Assembly: GCF_014635585.1 (NCBI RefSeq) | Contig: NZ_BMDC01000002.1 | Coordinates: 1 to 64,000 of the forward strand | Source: Rothia aerolata | GTDB taxonomy: Bacteria; Actinomycetota; Actinomycetes; Actinomycetales; Micrococcaceae | Reading direction: 5' to 3' | Length of the DNA: 64,000 bases | Shown: positions 25,400 through 34,447 of the stretch, piece after piece | Numbering within the stretch: position 1 is the first letter of the stretch | Layout: the number at the start of each line of letters is the position of its first letter | The notes under the pieces: generated by a model | What the model was told of the DNA's origin: nothing | Database searches by the model: none | The model's input: only the letters and a program-made list of their open reading frames with translations | Translations under genes and position numbers: made by a program

Positions 25400-25984
25400 G
25401 TGCTTTATTCAGATCGGGATATACGTAGGGAAATTGACGGCGGCCGCATTGTGCTGGAGCCCTTTGATGAGGCGATGATTCAGCCCGCTTCGGTGGATGT
25501 GCGCCTGGATAGGTTTTTCCGCCTCTTTGATAACCACAAGTACGCTCACATTGACCCCTCTCAGGACCAGTCGGAGCTCACCCACCTGGTAGAGGTTGAC
25601 CCGAATGAGCCCTTTATTCTGCACCCCGGTGAGTTTGTGCTGGGCTCCACCTATGAAAAGGTCACCCTGCCCGATAATATCGCTGCCCGTCTTGAAGGTA
25701 AGTCATCTCTGGGGCGTCTGGGGCTGCTGACCCACTCGACCGCCGGTTTTATTGACCCCGGTTTTTCGGGGCATGTGACCCTGGAACTGTCGAATATGGC
25801 AACCCTGCCGATTATGCTCTGGCCCGGCTCTAAGGTGGGCCAGCTCTGCTTCTTCCAGCTGACCAGCCCTACCGAGCACCCCTACGGTGACGGTGCCTAT
25901 GGCAACCGCTACCAGGACCAGCGCGGCCCCACAGCCTCGCGGTCTTATCTGAACTTTCACCGTACCGAGATTCAGGCAGATTAG
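25400..25984 (+). CDS. dcd: dCTP deaminase, bifunctional dUMP-forming type
   Basis: 194 residues from GTG 25400, giving the typical N-terminus [12 protein letters not shown]. It has the trimer core motif [23 protein letters not shown] (in parts) with the catalytic Glu in VTLELSN, and ends [11 protein letters not shown]. Actinobacterial enzymes of this length usually convert dCTP directly to dUMP, performing deamination and diphosphate release, and so supply thymidylate synthesis. The start is discussed with the promoter element at 25388. Confidence 0.95.
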   Translation: MLYSDRDIRREIDGGRIVLEPFDEAMIQPASVDVRLDRFFRLFDNHKYAHIDPSQDQSELTHLVEVDPNEPFILHPGEFVLGSTYEKVTLPDNIAARLEGKSSLGRLGLLTHSTAGFIDPGFSGHVTLELSNMATLPIMLWPGSKVGQLCFFQLTSPTEHPYGDGAYGNRYQDQRGPTASRSYLNFHRTEIQAD

Positions 25985-26002
25985 GCTTCAGATGGGGTGG
26001 TC

Positions 26003-27148
26003 ATGTTCCGCGGGTTAGCGCTGAGCCCCGCCGGGGTTGAGGTAAACATCGCCTTTGATACGGGGATTTCGGCTGACCTGGTGGAGGCGGTGCGCCTCTC
26101 CTGGGCCAGCATGAAGCCGCGGGAGATTGAACTGGATTCCCCCGCGGGGCAGCCCCGAACTATTCTGCTGACCGACCGGAATCTGAGCGAGGTTCTGGCG
26201 GAGTTTGGCCGGCAAGGCTCCTATACTCCCCACCTGGTTCATGTGCGCTCTGCCGCGCGGGCGCAGGAGCGGCTGACCGTTGAGGTTACCCTACGTCTAT
26301 TGGAGGCGCTGGCTGGAAAGCTCAGTCTCTTTCACGCCGCGGCACTGGGGGATTCTGCAAGCCGCGCCGCCATGATTCTGATTGGGCCTTCGGGCCGGGG
26401 CAAGACCACCGCCGCCCGCTTTCTGGGTCGGCATTTTGCCTACCTCTCCGACGAAACTGCGGTGGTTCAGCCCAACCACACGGTACGCCCCTACCCTAAG
26501 CCGCTGTCTGTCATCGACAACCCCCACCAGCCCAAGGTCCAGTACGATCCCGCCGCCGCGGGGCTGAGCCCCGCTGCCCCCGACGACTTCTCCTATACCC
26601 TGCGCCGAATTATTCTGCTGGACCGCCGAGAGGAGCCGGTTGAGGCCCACCTGGAGCCTGTTGCGCTCGCCGATGCTCTACTGGAAATCGTTGAGCAGAC
26701 CTCGGGGCTGGTGAAGACCGAGGACGGCGTGGGGAAGCTGATTGCGCTTATTGAGGCCTGCGGTGGTGTGCAGAGGCTGACCTACCACGAGATTCACCAA
26801 GCCCTTGACCTACTGCGAGAGAACCTGCAAAAGCCCACGCTGGCACAGGCTTTTCCGGTGAAATACTTTGCCCCGACTGAGGCAGGTTCTCTTCAGCGGG
26901 GGCAGCTGCACAGGGCCCCTGCCGCGAGCGGTTTTTTGATGGACGAGCGGCTTTTGATTCTGCAGGACTCGCAGTTTTTTGAGCTGTCTCCTTTTGCCGC
27001 AGACTGCTGGTTAGCTGCCGGGCAAGCGGTGAGTCTTGGAGAGCTCAAAGTCCAGCTAGAGAAAATATACGGCCCGATTCCCGGGGAAGACTTTTCCCGC
27101 GTGATAGAGCAGATGGTAGAGGCTCGGGTGCTTCAGCAGGCGGCCTAG
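26003..27148 (+). CDS. HPr-kinase-like P-loop protein with C-terminal PqqD-like domain
   Basis: 381 residues from ATG 26003, with a GTG two codons earlier possible. A central P-loop ILIGPSGRGKTTAARFL (about residue 130) followed by HFAYLSDETAVV is the Walker A and capping motif of HPr-kinase-like serine kinases. The final 75 residues (LILQDSQFFELSPFAADCWLAAGQAV ... VIEQMVEARVLQQ, in parts) fit a PqqD/RiPP-recognition-element winged helix. Such combinations belong to peptide-modification systems, yet no precursor peptide, radical SAM or protease gene lies nearby. Its stop codon overlaps that of the convergent MFS gene (CTAG at 27145-27148). Confidence 0.65.
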   Translation: MFRGLALSPAGVEVNIAFDTGISADLVEAVRLSWASMKPREIELDSPAGQPRTILLTDRNLSEVLAEFGRQGSYTPHLVHVRSAARAQERLTVEVTLRLLEALAGKLSLFHAAALGDSASRAAMILIGPSGRGKTTAARFLGRHFAYLSDETAVVQPNHTVRPYPKPLSVIDNPHQPKVQYDPAAAGLSPAAPDDFSYTLRRIILLDRREEPVEAHLEPVALADALLEIVEQTSGLVKTEDGVGKLIALIEACGGVQRLTYHEIHQALDLLRENLQKPTLAQAFPVKYFAPTEAGSLQRGQLHRAPAASGFLMDERLLILQDSQFFELSPFAADCWLAAGQAVSLGELKVQLEKIYGPIPGEDFSRVIEQMVEARVLQQAA

Positions 27149-28482
27149 CTCTGCGGGGTATCGCTGAGTCGAACCTGCCGCGGTGCGGGAGCCAGCGGAA
27201 GCACCAGCAGCAGGCCTACTCCAATCACCACCATGATGCCCAGGATTCCCCAGATCTGTGCGCCGAGCACCGTGACGAAGAGGGTGAAAAGGCCGGGCGC
27301 CAGGAAAGAGGTGGCGCGGCCGGTGGTGGAGTAGAGCCCGAAGATTTCTCCCTCCTGCCCGGCCGGGGTTAGGCGGGAGAGGTAGGTGCGCGAGGCTGAC
27401 TGGGCGGGGCCCACGAAAAGGCAGAGGAAGAGACCGCAGATCCAGAACAGCCAGGTTGCCTGGGAGAAGAGCAGGGGAGCGGCCGCCACCAAAATACCGG
27501 CGAGGCTGCCGATAATCACGCGCTTGGGCCCCACGGCGTCGTCCAGCTTACCGCCTACCAGCGCGCCCACGCCCGCCGCGATATTGCCGACGATGGCAAA
27601 AATAATAACCTGCGTGGTGGTGAAGCCGAAGGTGCCTGCGGCGAGGATTCCGCCGAAGGTAAAGACGCCGGTCAGGCCGTCGCGGAAGACCGCCGAGGCC
27701 AGCAGGAAGTAGAGGGTCTGCGGTGCCTGCCGGTAGAGGCGCTTGAGCGTGAGGAAAAGATTCTTGTAGGACTGCACAAAGCTCACCCGTTCACCGGCGG
27801 TCAGCGCAGGGCGGGCCCGGTCGCGGCGGGCGAGCGCAATGAGAATGGGCAGGCTAAAGACCGTGCACCACAGGGCAGAGAAAATCGCTACAGCACGGAT
27901 ATTCTCGGAATTTCCGGTGGGTATGCCCAGCAGACCACCGCTATCACCCAGCCCGATGAAGAATACCAGCACCAGGGCCAGGGCAACAATGCCGCCGAAG
28001 TACCCCGAGGCCCAGCCGATACCGCTGATGCGACCCACGTTCTCCCGAGTGGAGATTTCCGGTAGCACGGCGTTGTAGTTGACAAAGGCGAACTCGTTGA
28101 GCACGTTGGCTATGCAGATCAGAGTGACCCCCAAAAGCAGAAAGTCGGGAGAGGGGGCGGCAAACCAACACAGGCCCATGAGCACCGCAGCTGCTAAAGT
28201 GTTGAAGCCCAGCCAGAAGGCGCGGCGGCCTGAAGCATCAGATCGCTGGCCGGTAACCGGCGCTAGCAGGGCAATCAGCAGGCCCGCCAGGGTGAGGCCG
28301 GTAGACATGACCGAGGAGGCGTGGGCGGGGTCGCCAAAAGCAGAGGAGGTCAGATAAACAGCAAACACAAAGGTGGTCATGATTGCGTTGAAGGCGGCAT
28401 CGCCAATATCCCACATTGCCCAGGCCGCAATAGTGCGGCGGGTAACCGGGGGAGTTTGGGGCTGTAGTGTCTGCTGTGTCAT
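27145..28482 (-). CDS. MFS transporter of the UMF1 (Atg22-like) family
   Basis: 445 residues with 12 predicted membrane segments. The UMF1 hallmark is at the N-terminus: RTIAAWAMWDIGDAAFNAIMTTFVF (in parts), followed by LAPVTGQRSDASGRR, the MFS loop 2-3 motif. Unlike classic MFS proteins, UMF1 members have unassigned substrates; the fungal relative Atg22 exports amino acids from vacuoles. Convergent and overlapping in stop codon with the HPrK-like gene. Confidence 0.87.
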   Translation of the reverse strand: MTQQTLQPQTPPVTRRTIAAWAMWDIGDAAFNAIMTTFVFAVYLTSSAFGDPAHASSVMSTGLTLAGLLIALLAPVTGQRSDASGRRAFWLGFNTLAAAVLMGLCWFAAPSPDFLLLGVTLICIANVLNEFAFVNYNAVLPEISTRENVGRISGIGWASGYFGGIVALALVLVFFIGLGDSGGLLGIPTGNSENIRAVAIFSALWCTVFSLPILIALARRDRARPALTAGERVSFVQSYKNLFLTLKRLYRQAPQTLYFLLASAVFRDGLTGVFTFGGILAAGTFGFTTTQVIIFAIVGNIAAGVGALVGGKLDDAVGPKRVIIGSLAGILVAAAPLLFSQATWLFWICGLFLCLFVGPAQSASRTYLSRLTPAGQEGEIFGLYSTTGRATSFLAPGLFTLFVTVLGAQIWGILGIMVVIGVGLLLVLPLAPAPRQVRLSDTPQS

Positions 28483-28510
28483 GTTGCTTAGGTTACTTCA
28501 GCTCAGCGGG

Positions 28511-28548
28511 CAAAGAAAAACTGCCCCACCGTGTGAGCGGAGCAGTTT
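28511..28548 (-). terminator. Terminator after the DUF4235 gene
   Basis: Read on the minus strand, AAACTGC (28548-28542) pairs with GCAGTTT (28524-28518), followed by TTCTTTG. It separates the DUF4235 gene from the MFS gene. Confidence 0.6.
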
Positions 28549-28569
28549 AACTCAAAGTTCAGGAATCAA

Positions 28570-28836
28570 TTAGATTTCTTCCTGGCCACCGTGCTTTTCT
28601 TTGCGCTTGGAATCGTAGACCACTGCGGAGCGAGTGATGCCCACCTTGATGATGGTTGCTACGGCGCCGGAAAGCATGGCCCAGACGATGATGTCGCGCC
28701 AGCGCTCGTCGGGATCAGGGTTGGAGGCCGGAGGCTCGTTACCGGTGATCTTCTTCCAGGATGCTGCTAGTACCTTGTTGGCCAGGGCAGCGCCACCGAT
28801 GGAAGCAGCGGTGCCTGCAAGCTGAATCGGGTTCAT
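28570..28836 (-). CDS. DUF4235 small membrane protein
   Basis: 88 residues with two hydrophobic segments (about 5-22 and 50-68) around a charged loop (SWKKITGNEPPASNPDPDERWRD, in parts). This matches the actinobacterial DUF4235 family, small inner-membrane proteins with no known function. The ATG is preceded by ATATGGAGTG on the minus strand. Divergent from the TPP riboswitch-controlled operon. Confidence 0.82.
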   Translation of the reverse strand: MNPIQLAGTAASIGGAALANKVLAASWKKITGNEPPASNPDPDERWRDIIVWAMLSGAVATIIKVGITRSAVVYDSKRKEKHGGQEEI

Positions 28837-29003
28837 TATTCACTCCATATTTCTTGTGAGTTGTACGTAACCAGCCTAGCGGTTAAAAAGCATACTGTCT
28901 TGTTTGCCTTCGGGTTTCTGCGCAAAAAACGAAAGATTTTGGTTGGTCTGAACCCGGTGCCTATACTGGAGACATTCGCCCTTTGCTCGGGCGATGTATG
29001 AAA

Positions 29004-29084
29004 CGACAGGGGAGCACCTAGGTGCTGAGAGTGCGCAAGCAGACCCTCGAACCTGATCCGGCTAATACCGGCGTGAGGAAGTCG
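29004..29084 (+). promoter_or_regulatory. TPP riboswitch (THI element) of the ykoEDC operon
   Basis: The conserved pieces are in order: ACAGGGGAGC, GCTGAGAGTGCG, GACCCTCGAACCTGATCCGG and TAATACCGGCGTGAGGAAG, closed by CGAC (29004-29007)/GTCG (29081-29084) as P1. The expression platform downstream is a hairpin CCTTCCA/TGGAAGG (29131-29137/29145-29151) followed by TTTTG. Its right arm contains the YkoE ribosome site GGAAGG, so thiamine pyrophosphate could act by sequestering the site, by termination, or both. Confidence 0.95.
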
Positions 29085-29158
29085 AGTTCTCGTGAACTGT
29101 GCTGTGCCGCCAGTCAATGGCGCAGGCTCCCCTTCCACATTCTTTGGAAGGTTTTGTT

Positions 29159-29752
29159 ATGGCAAGAAGATCTGCGCTGAAGTGGCGCGTGAATGACATT
29201 GTGGTGGCTTCGGTTCTCGCCGTTGCCTGCGGTCTGCTCTTTTGGCTCTGGTCGAATATCATTTTCCCGGTTTCAACCGCAGCCCTGGCGCTAGCGCCCG
29301 AGTACGCCCCGCTGATGGGCGGTGCCTGGTTGCTCGGCGGCGTGCTGGGTGGTTATGTGATTCGTAAGCCCGGCGCCGCGCTCTATGTGGAGCTGCTGGC
29401 GGCTATTGTCTCTGGTCTGTTGGGTACCGAGTATTCCTGGACCGTGGTGCTTTCGGGCCTGATTCAGGGCCTGGGAGCCGAGATTATTTTCGCTATTTTT
29501 GTCTACCGGGTCTGGAACCTGGGCACCGCGATGCTCGCCGGGGCCCTAGCCGGTGCTATCGGTGGCTTCTCCGAGGTCATCATCTACTACGCCTCTGAGA
29601 TGGTGGGCATCAAAGCCGTGATCTACACCGTCTGCTTTGCTGTGTCGGGGGCGATTATCTCCGGTATCGTCAGCTGGGCCCTGACCGCTGCCCTGGCCAA
29701 GACCGGGGTGCTCTCGTCGCTGGCTTCTGGCCGCACCGCGCGCAGGGCTTAG
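29159..29752 (+). CDS. ykoE: Thiamine-precursor ECF transporter S component YkoE
   Basis: 197 residues from ATG 29159 (GGAAGG seven bases upstream); a longer reading from 29099 runs through the riboswitch leader. Five or six membrane segments. The N-terminus WRVNDIVVASVLAVACGLLF and the middle GSLLGTEYSWTVVLSG-like region are typical of YkoE, the substrate-binding subunit of the YkoEDC transporter proposed to import hydroxymethylpyrimidine or related thiamine precursors. TPP riboswitch control supports that. Followed immediately by the ATPase gene. Confidence 0.92.
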   Translation: MARRSALKWRVNDIVVASVLAVACGLLFWLWSNIIFPVSTAALALAPEYAPLMGGAWLLGGVLGGYVIRKPGAALYVELLAAIVSGLLGTEYSWTVVLSGLIQGLGAEIIFAIFVYRVWNLGTAMLAGALAGAIGGFSEVIIYYASEMVGIKAVIYTVCFAVSGAIISGIVSWALTAALAKTGVLSSLASGRTARRA

Positions 29753-31360
29753 ATGCAACCGGCGGGTATCGAGGCCACAGACTTCGGCTGGCACCACCCC
29801 GGCAGGGCACAGCCGGCTTTTTCCGGTCTTAACTTTGTGATTGAGCCGGGCCAGAAGGTGTTGCTGCTGGGAGCTTCCGGCGCGGGAAAGTCCACCCTGC
29901 TCCACGCTATGGCCGGGGTAATTCACGATGACGACGGCGAAACCCAGCTGGGTAGCCTCACGGTGGGCGGTCTCGCCCCGGCTGAAGCCCGCGGAGTCGT
30001 GGGTCTCATGCAGCAGGATCCCGAGTCGTCGGTGGTGCTGGCCCGCGTGGGAGACGACGTCGCCTTTGGCCCCGAAAACCTGGGGGTTGCCCGTGAGGAA
30101 ATTTGGCGGCGGGTAGAAGAGTGCCTGCGGGTGGTGGGCCTAGAAGACCTGGACCTCAACCGATCGACCTCCGCCCTCTCCGGCGGGCAAAAACAGCGCC
30201 TGGGCCTGGCCGGTATTCTGGTCATGCACCCGGGCGCCCTCCTACTGGACGAACCGACCGCCAACCTCGACCCGGCGGGCGTGGAACAGGTGCGCCGCGC
30301 CGTCCTCGACGCCCAGGCCGCCACGGGGGCAACCCTGGTGGTGATTGAGCACCGGGTCGGTATCTGGGCTGAGCACATGGATCGGGTGATTGTGCTCGGT
30401 TCCAACGGCGGCATTACCCACGACGGCGCCCCCGAGACGGTACTTCGCGAGGCGAGGGCCGAGCTGATTGAGGCGGGGGTGTGGGTACCCGATTACCTAC
30501 CGCAGACTCCTCAGCCCGTGACCGGCAAGCAGACCCCGCTGGTCAGCGCGCAAGACCTTAGCATTACCCGTGCCTACCCCAGCCGCAAACAGCGTAAGCA
30601 GCGCGCCCGCGACCTGGCGGCGGGGCAGAGCCCCGTGCTGGAGCTTGAGCCGGTGGCGCAGGGAATCTCGCTCCAGGTGCTCTCGGGTGAGCACCTGAGC
30701 ATTTTGGGGCCCAACGGCGCCGGAAAATCGACCCTGGCGCTGACCCTGGCGGGCCTGCTCTACCCGGTTTCTGGCCGGCTAGAGGCAGAGGAGCCACTGC
30801 GGGCGTCGTCCTCCCTCATGGGTGATGCCGCCTCGGGTAGCCGTAGCGCTCAGACTGTCAGCAGCGACATAGCCAGCTGGCAGCCAGCGGAACTTGCCTC
30901 TCGCATTGGCCTGGTTTTTCAGGAGCCCGAACAGCAGTTTATTCGCCCCACCGTGCGGGAGGAACTGGAGTTCGGCCCGCGCCAGATTGCCCGAATCCGC
31001 AAGAGCCCCCTCAATGAGGAGGAGCTGGCCGAGCGCACCGACTTTCTGCTTCAGCGGCTGCGGCTGGACACCCTACAGGATGCCAACCCCTTTACCCTCT
31101 CGGGCGGGGAGAAGCGGCGCCTGTCGGTAGCCAGCGCCCTGACCACGGCCCCGGCCATTGTGGTACTGGACGAGCCCACCTTTGGTCAGGACGCCAAGAC
31201 CTGGGCCGAGCTCGTGGTGCTCATTCGCGAGCTGGTAGAAGGCGGAACCGCGGTCATCTCTATTACCCACGACATGGATTTTGTGCGCGCTCTGGGCGGG
31301 AGAGCCTTCTCGGTCGGCGGCGAGCGTGCGGGGCAGATGAGGCGGGTGGGCCAGCTGTGA
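29753..31360 (+). CDS. ykoD: Thiamine-precursor ECF transporter double ATPase YkoD
   Basis: 535 residues with two full ABC ATPase domains. Domain 1: Walker A GASGAGKST, signature LSGGQKQR, Walker B LLLDEPTANLD, switch VIEHRV. Domain 2: GPNGAGKST, LSGGEKRR, VVLDEPTFGQD, ITHDMD. All motifs are canonical, unlike the ECF ATPase at 4494-5714. A loop of about 45 residues rich in Ser and Ala is inserted in domain 2 before the Q-loop (FQEPEQQF). It begins on the base after the ykoE stop and overlaps the ykoC start by four bases. Confidence 0.93.
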   Translation: MQPAGIEATDFGWHHPGRAQPAFSGLNFVIEPGQKVLLLGASGAGKSTLLHAMAGVIHDDDGETQLGSLTVGGLAPAEARGVVGLMQQDPESSVVLARVGDDVAFGPENLGVAREEIWRRVEECLRVVGLEDLDLNRSTSALSGGQKQRLGLAGILVMHPGALLLDEPTANLDPAGVEQVRRAVLDAQAATGATLVVIEHRVGIWAEHMDRVIVLGSNGGITHDGAPETVLREARAELIEAGVWVPDYLPQTPQPVTGKQTPLVSAQDLSITRAYPSRKQRKQRARDLAAGQSPVLELEPVAQGISLQVLSGEHLSILGPNGAGKSTLALTLAGLLYPVSGRLEAEEPLRASSSLMGDAASGSRSAQTVSSDIASWQPAELASRIGLVFQEPEQQFIRPTVREELEFGPRQIARIRKSPLNEEELAERTDFLLQRLRLDTLQDANPFTLSGGEKRRLSVASALTTAPAIVVLDEPTFGQDAKTWAELVVLIRELVEGGTAVISITHDMDFVRALGGRAFSVGGERAGQMRRVGQL

Positions 31361-32160
31361 ACATCGATCTCTTTGCCGATTCGGTAGAAAAACAGGGGGC
31401 TATCGGCAGGCTCAACGCCGGAGTGAAACTGCTGGCAACCCTACTGATGACCCTGGCCCTGATTCTGGTCAAAGACTGGGTCTCAGCCGGGTCAATTCTG
31501 CTCCTAGAACTCATCGCCCTGCGGGCTGTGGGAGTGCACCCGCTACGGCTCCTGGGCCGCTTCTGGCCAGTGCTCTTCGGTGCCCTGCTCTCGGGTTGGT
31601 CAACCGCCCTGCTGGTCGAGAAAACCGGCAGGGTAGTGCTGGAAATCGGCTTCTTGCTCGTCACCACCGATTCGCTGGCAACCGGCTTCGCTCTAATGCT
31701 GCGTGGCCTTGCCATGGTTCTGCCCGGCCTTTTGCTGATTGCTACCAGCGACCCCACCGACATCGCCGATTCCCTGGCCCAGACCGCCAAGCTACCGGCG
31801 CGGTTCGTGCTGGCAGCCCTGGCAGCCCTGCGCCTGGTGGGCCTAATGTTTACCGAGTGGAACGCACTGGGCCAGGCCCGCCGCGCTCGCGGTTTGGGGG
31901 GCAGGGATAATCCCTGGCAGACCCTGAAAACCGTGGGTGGGCAGACCTTCGCCCTGCTGGTGCAGGCAATCCGCCGGGGCACCCGGCTTTCCACCACCAT
32001 GGAAGCCCGGGGCTTTGGCGGGCCTGAGCCCCGTACCTGGGCACGGCAGGTCACCTACTCGCGTGGCGACCTCTTCTTCTTTCTCGGCTGTCTGCTCTTG
32101 ATTGCCGCAGGTTACAGTATTTCGGCTGCTGCGGGGGAGCTCACCTTCCTCTGGCAGTAG
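31357..32160 (+). CDS. ykoC: Thiamine-precursor ECF transporter T component YkoC
   Basis: 267 residues, starting at GTG 31357 within the ykoD stop. Membrane helices at the N-terminus, then the EcfT coupling motifs WNALGQARRARGLGG and TTMEARGFGG (A-R-G type), then a final helix. It couples the ATPase to YkoE. It closes the TPP-controlled operon and converges with the aminotransferase-like gene 15 bp away. Confidence 0.92.
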   Translation: MNIDLFADSVEKQGAIGRLNAGVKLLATLLMTLALILVKDWVSAGSILLLELIALRAVGVHPLRLLGRFWPVLFGALLSGWSTALLVEKTGRVVLEIGFLLVTTDSLATGFALMLRGLAMVLPGLLLIATSDPTDIADSLAQTAKLPARFVLAALAALRLVGLMFTEWNALGQARRARGLGGRDNPWQTLKTVGGQTFALLVQAIRRGTRLSTTMEARGFGGPEPRTWARQVTYSRGDLFFFLGCLLLIAAGYSISAAAGELTFLWQ

Positions 32161-32175
32161 TGCCGTTCTACTGGG

Positions 32176-33054
32176 CTAGCCCTGTGCCAGATAGCTCAGT
32201 AGCTCTTCGGTGAGTCCTTTATCTACGGGTAAGGGGTTGCCGTTGAGACGGATGACGGGCGCAAGCAGTCGCACTGAGGACGCCAACCACACGCCGTCCG
32301 ACTCATACAGATCCTGGGGATAGAGCGGCCCGAAGCCCAGCTCCCAGCCATGCTCGCGGGCCGCGGTGAAAATCGCGCCCTGGGTGGTACCGGGCAGAAT
32401 ACCGTGGTTGGGCTCGGGGGTGAGCAGGGTCTTGACCCCGTTTTCCACCCGGGCGACCAGCACAGACGAGGTGGCCCCCTCTAAGATGCGTCGGTCCTCG
32501 GTCACGAAAATAGCCTCGTCGGCACCCTGCTTTTTCACGTAGCGCAGCACCGCCATGTTCAGTGCGTAGGAGAGGGTCTTGGCGCCGGTCAACAACCAGG
32601 GGTAGGCGCCGTCCTCAGCGGGGTCGTGGCCGCGCGGCAGGGTCATCGCCGCCACCCCGTGCTCGCGCTGGTCTAAGGTGGAGGACGGCGCGGGAGCGGC
32701 GGTCACCCAGCAGTGAGGGCCTGCCTCGGGGGTACCGCGGGAAATAATAATCTTGACGACGTGCTCTTCGCCCACCACGGTCTGGGGCCCCGTCTCTACC
32801 TCGTCCAGGGCAAGGGCGATGGCGGAGGTGAGAGCCTGGTTATCGGGGGCGGGCAAATCTAGCATCCGGGCAGAATTGGCCAGCCGGGCCAGGTGGGAGT
32901 CGAGCTTCCTCACGCTCCGGTTGGAGGAGAGCATGGTTTCAAAAACGCCGTCGCCCCGGGTGAGGCCCTGGTCTTCGATGCTAATGAGGGGCTGGGAGGA
33001 ATCGACCAGCTCGCCGCTGGGGTTCTCGGCTGTGAGCATTACAACAGTAGTCAT
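32176..33054 (-). CDS. Class IV aminotransferase, probable aminodeoxychorismate lyase
   Basis: 292 residues, PLP fold type IV. The catalytic lysine is in LLTGAKTLSYALNMA, and the phosphate-binding stretch is EGATSSVLVA followed by GILPGTT. N-terminal LISIEDQGLTRGDGVFET is shared by PabC-type lyases and branched-chain aminotransferases; the length and LTRGDGVFET fit 4-amino-4-deoxychorismate lyase (PabC), which makes p-aminobenzoate for folate. D-amino acid aminotransferase activity remains possible. No other folate gene is adjacent. Confidence 0.8.
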   Translation of the reverse strand: MTTVVMLTAENPSGELVDSSQPLISIEDQGLTRGDGVFETMLSSNRSVRKLDSHLARLANSARMLDLPAPDNQALTSAIALALDEVETGPQTVVGEEHVVKIIISRGTPEAGPHCWVTAAPAPSSTLDQREHGVAAMTLPRGHDPAEDGAYPWLLTGAKTLSYALNMAVLRYVKKQGADEAIFVTEDRRILEGATSSVLVARVENGVKTLLTPEPNHGILPGTTQGAIFTAAREHGWELGFGPLYPQDLYESDGVWLASSVRLLAPVIRLNGNPLPVDKGLTEELLSYLAQG

Positions 33055-33095
33055 GCTCTTAATACTAAGCAGAAAGTTTCTGCGAGGTGCATCCT

Positions 33096-34364
33096 TTACT
33101 GCTCAACCACCGGCATCTCACCGGTCTTGGGGCCGCCATGGCTGTGGTATTCGGCGCCTTCCTTGGTCCAGTCACCGTACTCAACGGGGGTGGTAAAGAA
33201 AGCAAGAGCTGCCAGCAGGGCAAAGCCCAGCATAGTCAGCGCCATGGGCATCACCGCCTGGTCGCCGCCCAGGGCCACCAGGGGAGAGGCCAGGCCGCCC
33301 ACCACAAACTGAATGGCTCCCATGGTTGCCGAGGCTGAACCCGCCAGGTGGCGAGCCTGAACCAGGGCCAGGGTGGGGGCGTTACCCATCACGAGACCCA
33401 CCGAGCAGGTGGTCAGGAAGAGCAGAATAAGGGTGGGCCAGAGGCTCACGATACCCAGGGCAAAGAGCACGGTGAGAGTGCCGGATACCAGCACCAGAGC
33501 GATAATGCCAACGGTCAGCATGAGCCGCTGGGCTATCTTGCCCACCAGGTAGGTCACCAGCGAGCTCGTAGCGACAATGCCCAGGGAATTGATGCCGTAA
33601 ACAAGGGTGAATTGCTGTTGCGAAAGACCCAAGACGTTCTGTAGCACGTAGGTGGAGCCAGAAATGTAGCCGAAGAAGGCGCCGAAGGTGAGCACCATGG
33701 TGAACATAAAACCGCGGTAGCGGCGAATCTTGATTACTTCAAAAAGGCCCCGGTAGGCAGAAAAAACGCTGCCGGTGCGGCGTTTTTCAACGGGCAGGGA
33801 TTCTTTGATCACGAGAAAGACCGCGATAGCTGAGAGCGCCATGAAGATGGCAAGCAAGCCGAAGATAGCGCGCCAGGTGGCAACGGAGAGCACCACGCCA
33901 CCAATGAGCGGGGCAAGAATCGGGGCAAAACCGTTAATCATCATCATGATGCCCATCAGGCGGGCGGTCTGTAGCCCCTTGGTGGAGTCGGAAATGATAG
34001 CGCGTGCCAGAACCAGGCCGAAGGAGCCGAAGAGGCCCATGATAAAACGAGCGGCAATAAAGAGCTCAACGCTGGGCACAAAAACACAGGCTAGGGTGGC
34101 TAGGAAACAGATCACCACGCCCACATAGAGGGGGCGCAGGCGGCCGATCTTGTCTGAGAGCGGCCCAATGATAATCTGCCCTAGCCCCAGACCCACCATA
34201 AAGGCCGTTAGGGTGAGCTGGCCCCGCGATGCCGTGGTGCCCAGATCTTGGGAAATCTCCGGCAGTGCTGCCAGGTAGGTGTCAATCGACAGCGGTGCCA
34301 CAGCGGTGAGTAAGGCCAGCACCACTATGGAAATCGGTGTTAATTTTTTTAGTGTTTTTGTCAT
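33096..34364 (-). CDS. MFS drug efflux transporter, Bcr/CflA family
   Basis: 422 residues with 12 membrane segments. The loop 2-3 motif GPLSDKIGRLRPL, preceded by QLTLTAFMVGLGLGQ, and the SIDTYLAALPEI N-terminus are characteristic of Bcr/CflA proton-driven exporters (bicyclomycin and related drugs). The first ten codons are unusually AT-rich. An operator-like inverted repeat lies 36 bp upstream. The substrate is not predictable. Confidence 0.9.
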   Translation of the reverse strand: MTKTLKKLTPISIVVLALLTAVAPLSIDTYLAALPEISQDLGTTASRGQLTLTAFMVGLGLGQIIIGPLSDKIGRLRPLYVGVVICFLATLACVFVPSVELFIAARFIMGLFGSFGLVLARAIISDSTKGLQTARLMGIMMMINGFAPILAPLIGGVVLSVATWRAIFGLLAIFMALSAIAVFLVIKESLPVEKRRTGSVFSAYRGLFEVIKIRRYRGFMFTMVLTFGAFFGYISGSTYVLQNVLGLSQQQFTLVYGINSLGIVATSSLVTYLVGKIAQRLMLTVGIIALVLVSGTLTVLFALGIVSLWPTLILLFLTTCSVGLVMGNAPTLALVQARHLAGSASATMGAIQFVVGGLASPLVALGGDQAVMPMALTMLGFALLAALAFFTTPVEYGDWTKEGAEYHSHGGPKTGEMPVVEQ

Positions 34365-34399
34365 GTCTACCCCGTTTCTCGCTAGGTCTTTTGCATTAG

Positions 34400-34417
34400 T
34401 GCACAGTACAGTGTACA
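34400..34417. promoter_or_regulatory. Operator-like inverted repeat upstream of the Bcr/CflA gene
   Basis: TGCACAGT (34400-34407) and AGTGTACA (34410-34417) are imperfect inverted halves (6 of 8 match) separated by two bases. Position and form suit a TetR- or MarR-type repressor site overlapping the promoter of the efflux gene, but no such regulator is encoded next to it. Confidence 0.3.
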
Positions 34418-34447
34418 GCCAGCGAGCCTCGGGGATAAAGCCTTATT

